Origin: Lachancea dasiensis
Lineage: Eukaryota > Ascomycota > Saccharomycetes > Saccharomycetales > Saccharomycetaceae
Direction of reading: 5' to 3'
DNA length: 64,000 nucleotides
Assembly (NCBI GenBank): GCA_900074725.1
Contig: LT598461.1
Span: forward strand, 434,001 to 498,000
The position numbers and the translations under genes are program-made. The notes under the pieces were generated by a model that was not told where the DNA came from, made no database searches, and was given only the letters and a program-made list of their open reading frames with translations. Position 1 is the first letter of the stretch. Each line of letters begins with the position of its first letter. This document shows, one piece after another, positions 21,978 through 33,000 of the stretch.

Positions 21978-24848
21978 TTAGTTTCCGTCACAATTCGTTG
22001 GTGGTACCTCTAATTCCATTACACCGTCCAGACAGTCTAATTTTGTGATTTTGCAGTTGTGTACGACATCCCCAATCGACCATTTGGATGCGATTTCAGG
22101 TCGTAATTTTAGCACGCCTCGAGCGGCACTCAAGTCCGGTAAGACGCATCTCACCAACCCCATCTGTGGAACTGAGGTGATCATGACAGAATAGCGGACG
22201 CCAGGACGTCTATGCTGCTGTGATTTTAGATACTTTAGCGTCCAACAAGTGGCTGAGTGCTGGGCGGCCTTCTTCAAAATTACGTCGCGAGACTGTATAT
22301 GCCAAAGCATTTCATCAATGGCATATTGTGAAAAATTTTGGGGCCATTGTTTAAGGTGAGCATGGAGCTGGAGATGGTTGATCAAATCTGGGAACCTTCT
22401 GAGGGGTGAGGTAACAGTCAAATAGGCAGGTGCGCCGATCATATCGTGGTTTGAGGCATGGCCAGTGTAAAAGCTAGAGTTCAATAGTGAAGAGAGTTTG
22501 GCAATATCTTTGACGGAAGGGAGATCATGAGAACGGGTCAAAGAGCGTAGCTGCTCATACCCTTCGAAAGCTTTACCTTTCAAGGCCAATTCTTTATAAG
22601 AGCGGAAGACTCCGGGAATACCGTGGGTGGCAAAATAATTGCCCGTCATGGTGTTAGCTAAAATCATCAATTCTGACACCATTAACGTTGATGGGGTAAC
22701 CTTCTGATCTTCGAATTCAATGGCGGGTGAGCCACCTCTTTCCATAGTTCCCGTATCCTTTATTTTCACCAGGCCCTTGTTAAAGCCGTCGCCAAATACA
22801 ATCGCTCCACCGTCTTCAACACGCTTGCGCCGAAGAAGAGTTGCCACTTTGTAAATGGCGCTCAACTCTACAAACTCCTCATTTGTGCTATCAACTTTGC
22901 TTGCCAGTAGTTTATCTACGCTATCGTAGGTCACCCTTGGAAATCGTTTTACAGTGCCTAAACGAATTTGAAATGTGTCCTCGAGTAATTGGAGGTGATC
23001 GTCCTCACACTCGACATCGATTGAAAATGAAAGTGTTTTGGTTTCACTTCCATCTTTTCCAAGATCGCCAGCTTTGCTATATGTACTCGGCAGCATCGGT
23101 TTCACGTAATCTGGGAGATAGCATGTAAAGCTGCGAGCGAGGGCGACCTTCCATACTTCATTCGCAACACACTTGTCAAAGGTATTTCCAAACAGGGAAA
23201 CAGGATCTGCAATATGTACATGTAGCGCATACCTATTAGTTCCCTTGAATTCGATCGAAATGCCATCATCTATTTCATGTGCGTCCGCTGAATCGATACA
23301 GTACACTCTCATGTCTTGAAAATTGTGGCGGTTTGTAACATCTTGAGAGCCTAGTGGTAAGGCAAAATCATATATCTTGTCTTCTATGGTTTTTTCACCA
23401 GATACAGAAGTTAATGCAAGTCCATCGTTCGCCAGAAGTGGATTTCCGTCCAAAGGTGATCTGAGCCTTTGGATAAGCTCATGTGATAGGTCTCGGGTTA
23501 TATCACTGTACTTATAATCATCAAGTTTCCTAAATAACTTGGAGATTGTTGTGATTATAATACCATTTTTTTGAAAGTTTCCTGCTGCAAAGTCCATTAG
23601 CATTCTATAGATGTCAGGACACGTATCAAGCGCTTCTCGAGTATTTCCAGCATTGAAGTGATGCGCAAATCTAGTGAAAATGGCGTAATCATTTTTCTTT
23701 AACTTCCTAACAAGGGAATCATAGTACAGATGACGCGATCTCAATGGTAAGACTGTAACCGATATCGGCGTCAACATCGCTCGATGAAGGTGAATTTCCC
23801 CCCACAAATAGTGCTCCTGTTGCTGTACCAGAGCCCAATATGTTGCCAAAAAATTTGCGGAATCTAAGTATTGAGGCGGCTTCAGGTTTGAGAGGTTTTC
23901 TGAAACACCTTGTAGTGGGCTCACACCAACCGTTGCCATCAGCTCATTCAGGTAAGTAACCGTAGATGTTGATCGGCATTTTTGAAGATCTAAGAGTGCC
24001 ACTAGCTCACATAGTTTAATATACGAGATCTGCCATGGGCCATCGCTCTTTTGGAGAAACCGGTGCAACAGTTCGAGTTTTTTAGTTACAGTTGCCATTC
24101 GGTTCCATGCTGCTCGCGTTATTTCAAAAGGAATATACGAAGAATACAACAAGCGCGCTAGTACTGGTAATATGAATGTCTGATTTGGATTATCCTTGAC
24201 TGTACCCACTGGTGTGTCCAGATATGGGATTTCTTCCCTAACCAGGTAGTTCACGGGTTTAGAATGAAAGGAAGGCATTCTTAGTAATACGGAATTACGC
24301 GAAGCAAACTTAACATGACCGTCTACTGTAGCGAAAGTATAGCTAGGGTTCATTATATCCGTTGGCACTTCCACGCACATGCATAGTTGAGAGGGATCAG
24401 ATCGAAGTAGTACCACATCCCCGACATTTAATGAGTTCTCTCTAAGCTTTTTAATATCGATGAGAAAAGTGCTGTTGCATTTATCGAACAAGTTGCTATC
24501 AATGTAATGCTCAAGGTTTTTTTGATGTTTAGTAGAGAGCGCGCGAAGGTCCATGTTTAGACAATCTTTCATACTTGCCCAATTTATTTCATTGTGCTTG
24601 CACCATTCTCTCGAGGGTATGAGGTAGCTATTATAGTAGCGCTCGTTTAGGCCACTTTGAATTTCAGAAGGACGTTTGATTTCGACAGCTGGCTCAAGTT
24701 GTCCTGCTCTTCGATACAGTAACTTCGCAGCCTGAGAGACAGTATTTGGATCATCAAGGCTACTGACAGCTTTTCTGAGCACACTAGAAGCTATGTGGAA
24801 GTGCCTTTTCATGCGCATACGAAACTGAATTTCATGAATGTAGCTCAT
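21978..24848 (-). CDS. DSS1: Mitochondrial degradosome 3'-5' exoribonuclease Dss1
   Basis: Dss1 is the RNase II/RNase R-family nuclease. With the helicase Suv3 it forms the mitochondrial RNA degradosome. The 956 residues (969 in S. cerevisiae) start MSYIHEIQFRMRMKRHFHIASSVLRKAV; the arginine/serine-rich, acid-free stretch from Met13 looks like a mitochondrial presequence. The large divergent N-terminal part (to about 500) precedes the RNB catalytic domain. The catalytic signature IDSADAHEIDDGISIEF lies near residues 517-533 and keeps the four acidic metal-binding positions. Later RNB segments include LMVSELMILANTMTGNYFATHGIPGVFRSY and YLTVTSPLRRFPDLINHLQLHAHL, and an S1-like end follows. It lies 295 bp upstream of the YML119W-like gene. 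In S. cerevisiae DSS1 (YMR287C) ends the same five-gene group. Confidence 0.96.
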   Translation of the reverse strand: MSYIHEIQFRMRMKRHFHIASSVLRKAVSSLDDPNTVSQAAKLLYRRAGQLEPAVEIKRPSEIQSGLNERYYNSYLIPSREWCKHNEINWASMKDCLNMDLRALSTKHQKNLEHYIDSNLFDKCNSTFLIDIKKLRENSLNVGDVVLLRSDPSQLCMCVEVPTDIMNPSYTFATVDGHVKFASRNSVLLRMPSFHSKPVNYLVREEIPYLDTPVGTVKDNPNQTFILPVLARLLYSSYIPFEITRAAWNRMATVTKKLELLHRFLQKSDGPWQISYIKLCELVALLDLQKCRSTSTVTYLNELMATVGVSPLQGVSENLSNLKPPQYLDSANFLATYWALVQQQEHYLWGEIHLHRAMLTPISVTVLPLRSRHLYYDSLVRKLKKNDYAIFTRFAHHFNAGNTREALDTCPDIYRMLMDFAAGNFQKNGIIITTISKLFRKLDDYKYSDITRDLSHELIQRLRSPLDGNPLLANDGLALTSVSGEKTIEDKIYDFALPLGSQDVTNRHNFQDMRVYCIDSADAHEIDDGISIEFKGTNRYALHVHIADPVSLFGNTFDKCVANEVWKVALARSFTCYLPDYVKPMLPSTYSKAGDLGKDGSETKTLSFSIDVECEDDHLQLLEDTFQIRLGTVKRFPRVTYDSVDKLLASKVDSTNEEFVELSAIYKVATLLRRKRVEDGGAIVFGDGFNKGLVKIKDTGTMERGGSPAIEFEDQKVTPSTLMVSELMILANTMTGNYFATHGIPGVFRSYKELALKGKAFEGYEQLRSLTRSHDLPSVKDIAKLSSLLNSSFYTGHASNHDMIGAPAYLTVTSPLRRFPDLINHLQLHAHLKQWPQNFSQYAIDEMLWHIQSRDVILKKAAQHSATCWTLKYLKSQQHRRPGVRYSVMITSVPQMGLVRCVLPDLSAARGVLKLRPEIASKWSIGDVVHNCKITKLDCLDGVMELEVPPTNCDGN

Positions 24849-25172
24849 CTCTTACCCAGTGCTCATCTTTTAATTAACCTAACAAAAAATAACTAAACGT
24901 CTCCCATGATGAATAATTAGCCAAAGATTGGAATGATGCATTGAGACCTACAACCAACTTCATTAGCTCTTTAAGCAAGGTGTCCTAGTTTCTGACTATT
25001 GTATACCTTGATTTTACATCCTCAGATTTAGCGGTTGATAAAACTGCATCATTGTTGTTCTTCAAGTAAACTCATCGCACACAAAGGCTGGATCCAGCGG
25101 CTCTGACATATTAGTGTTTCGAGAACCAAGAGTTAGTTTAAAGCTCTTGAGCTTGAAATTCTGTTTTGGAGA
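24849..25172. other. Divergent DSS1/RIT1 intergenic region, second inversion breakpoint
   Basis: This 324 bp stretch lies between two divergent ATGs and contains both promoters. In S. cerevisiae RIT1 neighbours YKU70 instead, so a rearrangement breakpoint falls here. I see no repeat, tRNA or mobile-element remnant that would explain it. Confidence 0.6.
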
Positions 25173-26618
25173 ATGGATGACAACTACCGACAGACGCTTG
25201 GCTTGTTAAACAAAGCCTTAAGAAAAGATAACAAATCGCTGAAGAATCGAATACAGAGCATACTTCTAGATAACACGTTTTTGGAAAAGGAGGTCATCCC
25301 TGTATTCCCCAGGTTTCCGATTATTCCAAATGAAAGGTGTGGTGTATGGTATTGCAACCCGGAGACGTTCAAACAGACAAGTTATTTCAAATCCACAGAT
25401 GGCCACACAAATCAATGGGATTTCAGTCTCCGAAGACTCAATCTGCATTTGCTGCCTACTATCTCCCATAATGGTGGCCTTATTATTGTTGACAGTACCA
25501 GACGAGGCAAAAGAATGCCGGACGCACTCAGTAAAACGGTGCCACTTTGGTGTGCGGTGTTAAATAGCCTCATGCTCGAGCACTTAGGCAGAAGAAATGA
25601 GCAAGTTCTTTTTTGCCCGCCGAATACAGTCTCCAGGCAAGAGTGCGCTCAAATGGAGGCGAAGATCCCACAACTTGTGGAGAAATTTAGGGCTCTTAAA
25701 GTCATCAGCGGCGCGGAACTTGCACGCGCCCTTGGAAATAAAATTTTGCGCCCTCTTTGGGTTTATCCAGGCTCATCGTTGCTTCACTCTCAGCGTGATG
25801 TCTTTACGGGAGAGTTAAGTTCATCTACGTGGGAAGCCCCAGAAGCTGCTGGTTTCATTCCGCTGGTTTTATGCACAGTCAGCTACCAATGCCAGGATGG
25901 CGTCGATAATCGCAATGGGTTCATCTACGTGCAAGGAGCTGCTGATGATCATGAACTCTGGTCGAAAGGTCTGACGGCGAGCTTACTGTGGAGATCTGTG
26001 GAAGTATTCAGAGACCCCCAACTGAGCGACGAAGTGCTTGAAGGATGCGTTGTCAGCCAACTAAATGCCGACAAAACACTTATGCACTCGCACCATGATC
26101 TCACCAAACTAGTGGTGACAGACGCTTTAACGAATAACTTACATCTGGGAAAAATTAGCGCGAACATAGAGCTCACCAAAGCTTTTCAGGAACAATTATT
26201 AGCATCATATTCTCTTGTTGTAATACTGAGCGAAACTGTCGAATTGGCACAGCCTACGGGCACCGAGGAGCCCAGCCCGAATATAAGAGTTATCCAGCTT
26301 TCCAGTGGCTCAAAGAAAAGCTCTAAAGCTCTACGCGTCCAGCTTATAACGCTATGTCCATTGATAGAATCATACTTGCGCGAAGCTTTACCTGTTCTAG
26401 TTTGCTGCAATGATGGGAAAGATATGTCAGTCTGCGTCCTTCTTAGCGTACTTTGCAGAAATTACGACGCAGAGGATTGGAAACTTGGCCAACCAATTAG
26501 CATACATAAGACAATCATCAGAAAGCATCTTTCGCGGATGATTGCAAAGGTCGATGGGAGGAATATCAATCCAGCAAGGGCATCGCTGAATAGTGTGAAC
26601 TCGTATCTGATGCAATGA
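25173..26618 (+). CDS. RIT1: Initiator tRNA-Met 2'-O-ribosyl phosphate transferase Rit1
   Basis: Rit1 adds a phosphoribosyl group to the 2' position of A64 in initiator tRNA-Met, which keeps that tRNA out of the elongation cycle. The 481 residues (513 in S. cerevisiae) begin at the ATG at 25173. The conserved RIT1 core is clear: CGVWYCNPETF near 56, then NGGLIIVDSTRRGKRMPDALSKTVPLWC at about 100-127. The C-terminal part resembles a dual-specificity-phosphatase fold, with the loop CCNDGKDMSVCVLLSVLC near 414-431. In S. cerevisiae it lies beside YKU70; here it lies beside DSS1, although RIT1-AEP2-GPI12-CAT8 order and strands are unchanged. Confidence 0.94.
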   Translation: MDDNYRQTLGLLNKALRKDNKSLKNRIQSILLDNTFLEKEVIPVFPRFPIIPNERCGVWYCNPETFKQTSYFKSTDGHTNQWDFSLRRLNLHLLPTISHNGGLIIVDSTRRGKRMPDALSKTVPLWCAVLNSLMLEHLGRRNEQVLFCPPNTVSRQECAQMEAKIPQLVEKFRALKVISGAELARALGNKILRPLWVYPGSSLLHSQRDVFTGELSSSTWEAPEAAGFIPLVLCTVSYQCQDGVDNRNGFIYVQGAADDHELWSKGLTASLLWRSVEVFRDPQLSDEVLEGCVVSQLNADKTLMHSHHDLTKLVVTDALTNNLHLGKISANIELTKAFQEQLLASYSLVVILSETVELAQPTGTEEPSPNIRVIQLSSGSKKSSKALRVQLITLCPLIESYLREALPVLVCCNDGKDMSVCVLLSVLCRNYDAEDWKLGQPISIHKTIIRKHLSRMIAKVDGRNINPARASLNSVNSYLMQ

Positions 26619-27281
26619 CCATCAACTTGCCTGCATTGTAAGTGTGACCGAGAAAGAAAGTTATTCTTGGATCAAGCGATTTTTAGTGCTGCGTTCTATA
26701 TTGCCCTGGCGAGCGTAATAAGTGCCTGGGATTCATACTATTGCAAATCAGCTCATGTACTGCAAACCGTCGAGACCTTCCTGTACACTCTGATTAAGCC
26801 AATAACCTCACCAAATAAGTACATTTTAGATCATGGTTGGCGCATTATCAGTATCCAAAAATTAAAGCAACACTGGTGCTAAATTCAATCGCGAACAATG
26901 AATTTAGCACAGTTTAAGTGCAGAACGAGAAATGTCGATGAAATGATAAAAGTTGGAATATTGTGCGCATACATTACGTGGCCATGAACTGTAATTAATA
27001 AGAGTTTTTTCCATTGGTACGCGCCATTTTGACTTGCAGTGGGCAAGAGATTGACTCCAGCCCTATTTACACTACGGTCTACAAATGGTAGAGTTCTAGC
27101 GCTGATATTCATAACCGCAGTCTATATGCCTTTGTCATATCATAATAGATAGCCGGTCAACAAGTCTTGATACTGACAATATGGCGCTTCGTGTGTGATG
27201 CTATCACATCAAAATTTTAAGATTCTTGTATCAAGCGCCCATGTTTGAAGACCAGAGTTAAGTTTTCAAAAGTAGGTTATC
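26619..27281. other. Intergenic region between RIT1 and AEP2
   Basis: This 663 bp stretch between tandem genes is AT-rich. Its reading frames are short and lack credible starts. No RNA gene was recognised. Confidence 0.5.
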
Positions 27282-28922
27282 ATGCTCTCTGGAAGACGTG
27301 TGACATTTCAAAGAGCATTTCGGAACTTCAATAGTACGATAGCTCTCAATATTGGCGTGCCGGCAACCGACACAGACCTAAGAAATGGGACCATCCTGAC
27401 ACACGGGAACGCAATCGTGGAAAAAACTCTACACAATGCATTGCTAGATCGAGGCAGAACGCGTACCTTCAATCTTACTGGTGGATCTGGAAATAAATTC
27501 AATGAGGGCCAATTCGAAAAATCCTCAGGACTAATACCCAGCAAGTTTTCAGAGAGCATACGAGCCCAAGATTACATCAAGATATTAGTTGAGTTGACGT
27601 TGCAGGCCAAACTGGATCCCAATTTCGGGCAGAAGCTTTTAGCAGAAAATTATCTGACCAGAATTGAGCTCTCTAGTGTCGTTCAAGGCGTCCTGAGTCT
27701 AAGCAATTATTCGGACATCGTACCAGATGCTGTCAAGGACGCTCATTCTATTGAAATGGTTTTTGACTTGTATAAGCTCTACACACAAGCTGACAGGTCT
27801 ACATCACTTGATCCTCTACGACTGTACGACTTAAACCGCTTTATCAAGTTTTTCATTAAGCATTCTCAATTGGGTAAAGCGCAGATTGTTCTTGATCAAA
27901 TTCTGAGCTTTGGCGGTAATAAGCTTCCTTGCGATGTCCCGACCGCCATTAATTACCTTCAATTACGCTGTGGAGCTCTGCCGCGAAGCTGGCGAGTGAA
28001 CAATGTACCGCGGTACAAAGTGCGCGTTTCCGGCGCGGCCGAAGGTCAGCTTAGCTCCTCCAAATACAAGGCATTTGATAAAAAAACATTATTAGCATTG
28101 GTAAACTCTTTGAATAATCCTTCAAGCAATTGGTCTTGTAAATCGTCGGATGGTTTGGAGTCTGCCATAATATACTCTTTGGGCTTTATGGGACAAGTTC
28201 AAATGCTTGAGGACTACATTTTTAAGAGATGGGAGATTGCACTCGGCGTAGTCAAGAGTAATGGAGTTGTGTCTTCTTCTCTTCCTCCATCTTCTGAGGT
28301 TCTGGTCTCAATTCTGACAAGTTTTGCTTACAACAAAGAAATAGTGTCAGCTTTGCAGCTAATGGACATGTTCATTAACAAATACCCCGAATTAAAACTT
28401 GACCGAATATTCTGGAGACGACTCTTTCAACATAGCACTCGTATTTGGGATCGTAGATCAGATCCCTACGGTCAACTGTCAAAAGGATGCTGGAACGTAA
28501 TGACAACTTGGCATGATCAACGGTGCCTAAAACTTGATATGGACATCCCATTACTAGAGGAAAGATACAAAGTATTGCGAATGACTAACGACTATAACGG
28601 GGCAATGCAGGTAATTTCTTGGTTTGCACCGCAGCTTCGCGACCAAGCTCCCCTTTCCCCAATCGAGTCTGCCGTTCTTCAAAAGTATTTCAAGCTTGTA
28701 TTGAAAAAGCATGCATCAATGGGATATTACCAGAAACCTCTGCGGTTTGTTAAAGAATACTCACCGAACAGAGAATTCGCTGCCCTCTTTAGATCTTACT
28801 TCTTTGAACACAAAGAAAGGTACATGAAGCGGAAACAACAACGCCATGAATCCGCTCAACTTAAGCAAAAAGAATTTGACGAAGAAGAAGAGGACAGAAT
28901 GCTTCTTGGAAGACTTTGGTAG
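27282..28922 (+). CDS. AEP2: Mitochondrial translational activator of ATP9 mRNA, Aep2
   Basis: Aep2 is a mitochondrial PPR-like protein needed for expression of the mitochondrially encoded ATP synthase subunit 9 (OLI1/ATP9). The 546 residues (580 in S. cerevisiae) begin MLSGRRVTFQRAFRNFNSTIAL, an Arg/Ser-rich, acid-free leader typical of matrix import. The rest is helical and divergent, without a sharp motif. The middle contains Leu-rich helix pairs (SALQLMDMFINKYPELKLD) of the kind found in PPR arrays. The C-terminus is strongly charged (RYMKRKQQRHESAQLKQKEFDEEEEDR). The assignment rests on weak family resemblance plus exact placement between RIT1 and GPI12, as in S. cerevisiae. It converges on GPI12 with 45 bp between stops. 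Confidence 0.88.
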   Translation: MLSGRRVTFQRAFRNFNSTIALNIGVPATDTDLRNGTILTHGNAIVEKTLHNALLDRGRTRTFNLTGGSGNKFNEGQFEKSSGLIPSKFSESIRAQDYIKILVELTLQAKLDPNFGQKLLAENYLTRIELSSVVQGVLSLSNYSDIVPDAVKDAHSIEMVFDLYKLYTQADRSTSLDPLRLYDLNRFIKFFIKHSQLGKAQIVLDQILSFGGNKLPCDVPTAINYLQLRCGALPRSWRVNNVPRYKVRVSGAAEGQLSSSKYKAFDKKTLLALVNSLNNPSSNWSCKSSDGLESAIIYSLGFMGQVQMLEDYIFKRWEIALGVVKSNGVVSSSLPPSSEVLVSILTSFAYNKEIVSALQLMDMFINKYPELKLDRIFWRRLFQHSTRIWDRRSDPYGQLSKGCWNVMTTWHDQRCLKLDMDIPLLEERYKVLRMTNDYNGAMQVISWFAPQLRDQAPLSPIESAVLQKYFKLVLKKHASMGYYQKPLRFVKEYSPNREFAALFRSYFFEHKERYMKRKQQRHESAQLKQKEFDEEEEDRMLLGRLW

Positions 28923-28967
28923 GTATATTACATACGGAATAAAATTTCAAGGGAGTAATATTTTCCC

Positions 28968-29735
28968 TCAGATTGCTTGCAACTCATTGACATAAACGTA
29001 ACAGCTAAAAAGCCACCAGCCATACCGAAACCACACCATTTGGGAAACATGAGCATTCAACATGCTTGCAAAGGCAAGAAGGTAATGCGAGAAGCTATTC
29101 ACGAAGACTAGCTTCTCATTGCAAGTAAATGACCGAAGTAACGCTGGTAAGAATGCTGAGTATTTTTCCGGCAAGAGAGTTTTACTTAGCAAACGGAAAA
29201 AAAGGCCATTCGGGATTTTGTGCTTTAGGATCTGAACTGCTTTGTAGCAGGAGATATGATTGACGTGTTGTGAGACACCCTTGTCATCGAAAGTTATGAA
29301 AATGGGATTTCGATCTGGCACTTGGGCTGCCACTTCACTTGCTGCTTTTTCTAAATCCCAAACTTCGTCCATTCCGTCGTCGAAATTCAAAACAAATACT
29401 TTTGGCTGTTTTCGACGTAACAGAAGCTTTGCACATTCCCTCAATTCTTGGGTTCGAACTTCGCCCAATCCATCAGCACCCCCATCAGTGAGCGAAAAAA
29501 TGCGCACTGGAATTTTGTGGCCAAGTCTCTGATCGAGCTGTAGTAACGTTGGTGCGAAAAACATCACTTCATCGTCTGGATGGGCTATTACTAAATTCAG
29601 CGAGGTGACAACACCATGACCCATAAACATTCGTTCGAAGACATTATTATTGCAGATCTCGAGACGACTAGAAACACCAATGTACCATGCGCACAATATC
29701 AGTACCAAGTACCAGGCTTTGAACAATCTTAGCAT
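28968..29735 (-). CDS. GPI12: N-acetylglucosaminyl-phosphatidylinositol de-N-acetylase (GPI anchor synthesis)
   Basis: Gpi12 removes the acetyl group from GlcNAc-PI on the cytosolic face of the ER, the second step of GPI anchor synthesis. The ATG at 29735 gives 255 residues (304 in S. cerevisiae), with an N-terminal membrane anchor at about 5-22. The PIG-L/LmbE metal-binding motif LVIAHPDDEVMFF is complete (His52, Asp54, Asp55), and the second ligand segment is SQHVNHISCY near 155. The C-terminus keeps the family ending HYLLAFASMLNAHVSQMVWFRYGWW. The shorter length comes from a smaller loop in the middle, not from a broken frame. It shares a 314 bp divergent promoter with CAT8. Confidence 0.96.
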   Translation of the reverse strand: MLRLFKAWYLVLILCAWYIGVSSRLEICNNNVFERMFMGHGVVTSLNLVIAHPDDEVMFFAPTLLQLDQRLGHKIPVRIFSLTDGGADGLGEVRTQELRECAKLLLRRKQPKVFVLNFDDGMDEVWDLEKAASEVAAQVPDRNPIFITFDDKGVSQHVNHISCYKAVQILKHKIPNGLFFRLLSKTLLPEKYSAFLPALLRSFTCNEKLVFVNSFSHYLLAFASMLNAHVSQMVWFRYGWWLFSCYVYVNELQAI

Positions 29736-30049
29736 GTTTGGCCGCAAACGTTCTGCCGAGGTTTACGGTGCTTGACCATATGCCGACTTCCCTATTTTAT
29801 ATAAATAAATCTTTAAATTAACATACATCTCATGTATACAACGAGTAATTCGACTGAGCAATTAACCGTCACAGTGTCACCGAGAAGACGTACAGAGAAG
29901 CTTGCACTCATACCATTTAATATTCACTGCACATACGTTAAGGCTCTCGCTATCTTGACTACAATAGCTTTGGATTTGAGAGAGCTACAGGCCAAACCCT
30001 ATCACTCCGACGTAGCACGAGCTAGCTCACTTTGTGCCCTACCAGCATC
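29736..30049. promoter_or_regulatory. Divergent GPI12/CAT8 promoter region
   Basis: This 314 bp stretch lies between two ATGs. TATATAAA lies at 29798-29805, about 63 bp from the GPI12 start and 245 bp from the CAT8 start. In S. cerevisiae CAT8 is repressed by Mig1 in glucose, but I find no clear GC-box Mig1 site here. Confidence 0.5.
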
Positions 30050-33000
30050 ATGGGCGATTCAGAAAAAGATCCTTTTGCACCGCGAATTATACGGACAATG
30101 AACACCCAATCGTCAAATGGTTCGAATCCCCCTTCCAGTCAACCTTCTTCCATGTCCCACTCGCCTGCAAATCTTCAACCTCGGCAAGGGTCTACTACTA
30201 GCATGATACACAACGTTCCCAGTTTATCTCCCACAAATTCATCTGCAACGCCCTCAACGAACTACCGCGTTGCTCAGGCGTGCGACCGATGTAGAGCAAA
30301 GAAAACTCGGTGCGATGGCAAAAGGCCCCAGTGTTCACAGTGCGCCGCTGTAGGGTTCGAATGTAAGGTAAGCGATAAATTATCACGTCGAGCATTTCCC
30401 AGAGGCTATACTGAAACGCTGGAAGAGCGCGTTCGAGAACTGGAAGCGGAAAACCGCCGTCTTGTCGCCCTCTGTGACCTCAAAGATGAACAGTTGCAGC
30501 TGGTGTCGAGATACTCTTCAAAATCTCGACCAAATACTATTTCCTCTTCTGAGGATGATCAAATGCTGCAGCAACTTACTTCCTCCAATGGTGGTTCTTT
30601 GCGTGTTAGTTCCACAAATTTATATTTGCTGAACAAAACGTCATCAACAGACAAAGAAATCGAGGGTTCTCATTTGTGTCAAGGAACAGGCTGTAGCCAC
30701 GCTTCGCATCCACATTTGCATTTCAAGCCCGTGAGTACCGCATTGAGTGACCCCCAAACTATTTCATTTGAACAGAATGAGGCACCAGGATTGCCGGCTG
30801 CTAAGGCACTCAGCTCTATGACTGACCATGAATATTCCACTCAGCTGGCCTGTCTAGTAGCATTGTCGATTCCTCGTTCGACTGAAGAGATACTTTTCAT
30901 TCCCCAGCTTTTAGCGCGCTTGGGAAATGTACACGGTTTGACGTCTAAGCAATGTATTTACAGTGCTTCATTACTAGCCGCACTCAAAGAACCATCTCAA
31001 GTCGTTGTGCCTTATACAGATGCACTTCGCCAGCTGAAGGATAAAAGTCTTTGGGAGATCGATGATCCAATGGAATTTTTTGTTTCAAGCTGTAAGTTGA
31101 ACCTCAGTTCTAATAACGATAACGAGTCATTATCAGTCCCAGAGATTGAAAATCTTATTTCCTTATACTTTGGCGAGTGCCACGTTTTGATTCCAATTTT
31201 GAATGAGAACGAGTTTTATGAATACTATGACAAGTTTAAAACGAGTTTGACGAGCAAGGATTTTTTTGGTGAGGTCAATTCGTCCTTCGCACACAGAGGT
31301 AAATCCATCTCTTACAAAATATTTGCCTGTATTTTGATGGTGGTGTGCCAATTTGGGTTGATGATAAAAGTTAAGCGCGAGCAACTGGCAGCATCTCACA
31401 AGTTAGTAAGAATAATGAACTACTACAATAATGCAATACCTTCTCTGAAGTCAAACCCATACTTTACAATCAAAACCACCTCCATCGAGACACTCCAGCT
31501 AATGTCCTTGCTTCTATTTTATTACTTAAACAGTGGAGATGTTTCGTCTGTTTATGACGCCAGGGGGAAAATTATATCTATGTCGCAGCAATTAAGACTC
31601 CATCGTTGCCCCAGTGCTGTATTAGGCAATGAGGGCTCTACAATGAGCAAGAATGAACAAGGTGATCGGAGGCTACTCTTTTGGGGTATTTATTATCTGG
31701 ACGTTTTCTCGGCTTTGCAATTAGGTGTTCCTCGATTACTTAAGGATCAAGAAATTGAATGTGCACTTCCCGTCAGCGAAGAAAGTAATGTTGGCGTAAG
31801 CCTAGCAGACCAAGTGATAAAGTTAGAAGGCCAGGCTTCAGAGTTCTCTCTATCTCTTCTACGATTCTCCAAAATACTGGGTAATATTCTCGACTTTATA
31901 TTCAAGCGTGGCATGACTGCCTCTGCGACCCAGCAGATAGCTTTGATCCATGAAAATGCCTTAGATGATTGGCGAAGAAGTCTACCGCGGAATTTGAGGT
32001 TTCAACTAGATGTTAACGGCGCTGTTAGCGCCGAAGACCTCAGCCCGTCGAATCAGTGGAGCCAAGAATACCGAAAAGGCGACAAAAAAACACTCATGGT
32101 ACTTTATTTCATGGTTAAATGTTTGATTCATCTTCCTGTCCTTGCAACTAGAAGTTTAACAGCAGGATCTGGTGCCGATGTTGATAGCGAAGCTAGCTTA
32201 GTTTCGGAGGATCCAAATAGCTCCTCGGATCGCTCTTCCTCATACGTGCTGCTACAGCAAGCTATCAACACTTTTCTAACGGTTCAATCGTCTTTGAAAA
32301 ACCGCTATTTGCCCCTGCCCATAAACATGCCGAGAATTAAAGCCCAGTCAGTTCTCTTGAGCGCCAAAGGAACATTAGATTACACCAAGGGTGGTACACT
32401 TTTTCAGGATAACAAAACAAGATTGTTCGATGTAATAAAGGAATTAGAACTCACCAAAAGATTGGAAATTCCTGGATCGCTATCGTGGCATAGTCTAATG
32501 CTACTAGATATGGCAGTGACAGTTATACTACAGCCTGTCCAGACCAAAACCGAGAAACTAGATAAGCTGCTGGAGAAGAGGCTAGGTTACTATAACAAGT
32601 TAATGGGTGGGTCGTCCGCGACAATGGGTACTAAGAGAAAGCAAGAAGATTCAAATACTGGGGGTAGTATGAAACTAACTCCTGTTAGTTCTGAATGTGA
32701 ATCTCCAGCCGAAAAAAGAGTGAAGATAGAAGCTGTAAGTAATCTGCGTGGTAACAGTAACCATGCAGACAACAGCGACCAATTGTATCCCGGTTTTCAC
32801 AACCAAAATTTGAACAGTGCTCAAAGTGCGCTCGCAGAGGCTTTTCATTTCGATCCAGTGCTCAACAGTAATCCATTTAGCAATACCGACCTATCGGCCT
32901 TTTTCACCACGGATGGTGGATTGTCCAACGTTAGCGGTGGCGCATCGATCCTAAATCTTGCTGGGATGGAGAACTTCAGTGAAGATGCGGGTCATAACAC

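Noticed and set aside
30119-30130. Perfect tRNA B-box-like sequence (GGTTCGAATCCC)
   Set aside because: It lies inside the CAT8 coding sequence and has no A box, acceptor stem or T run around it.
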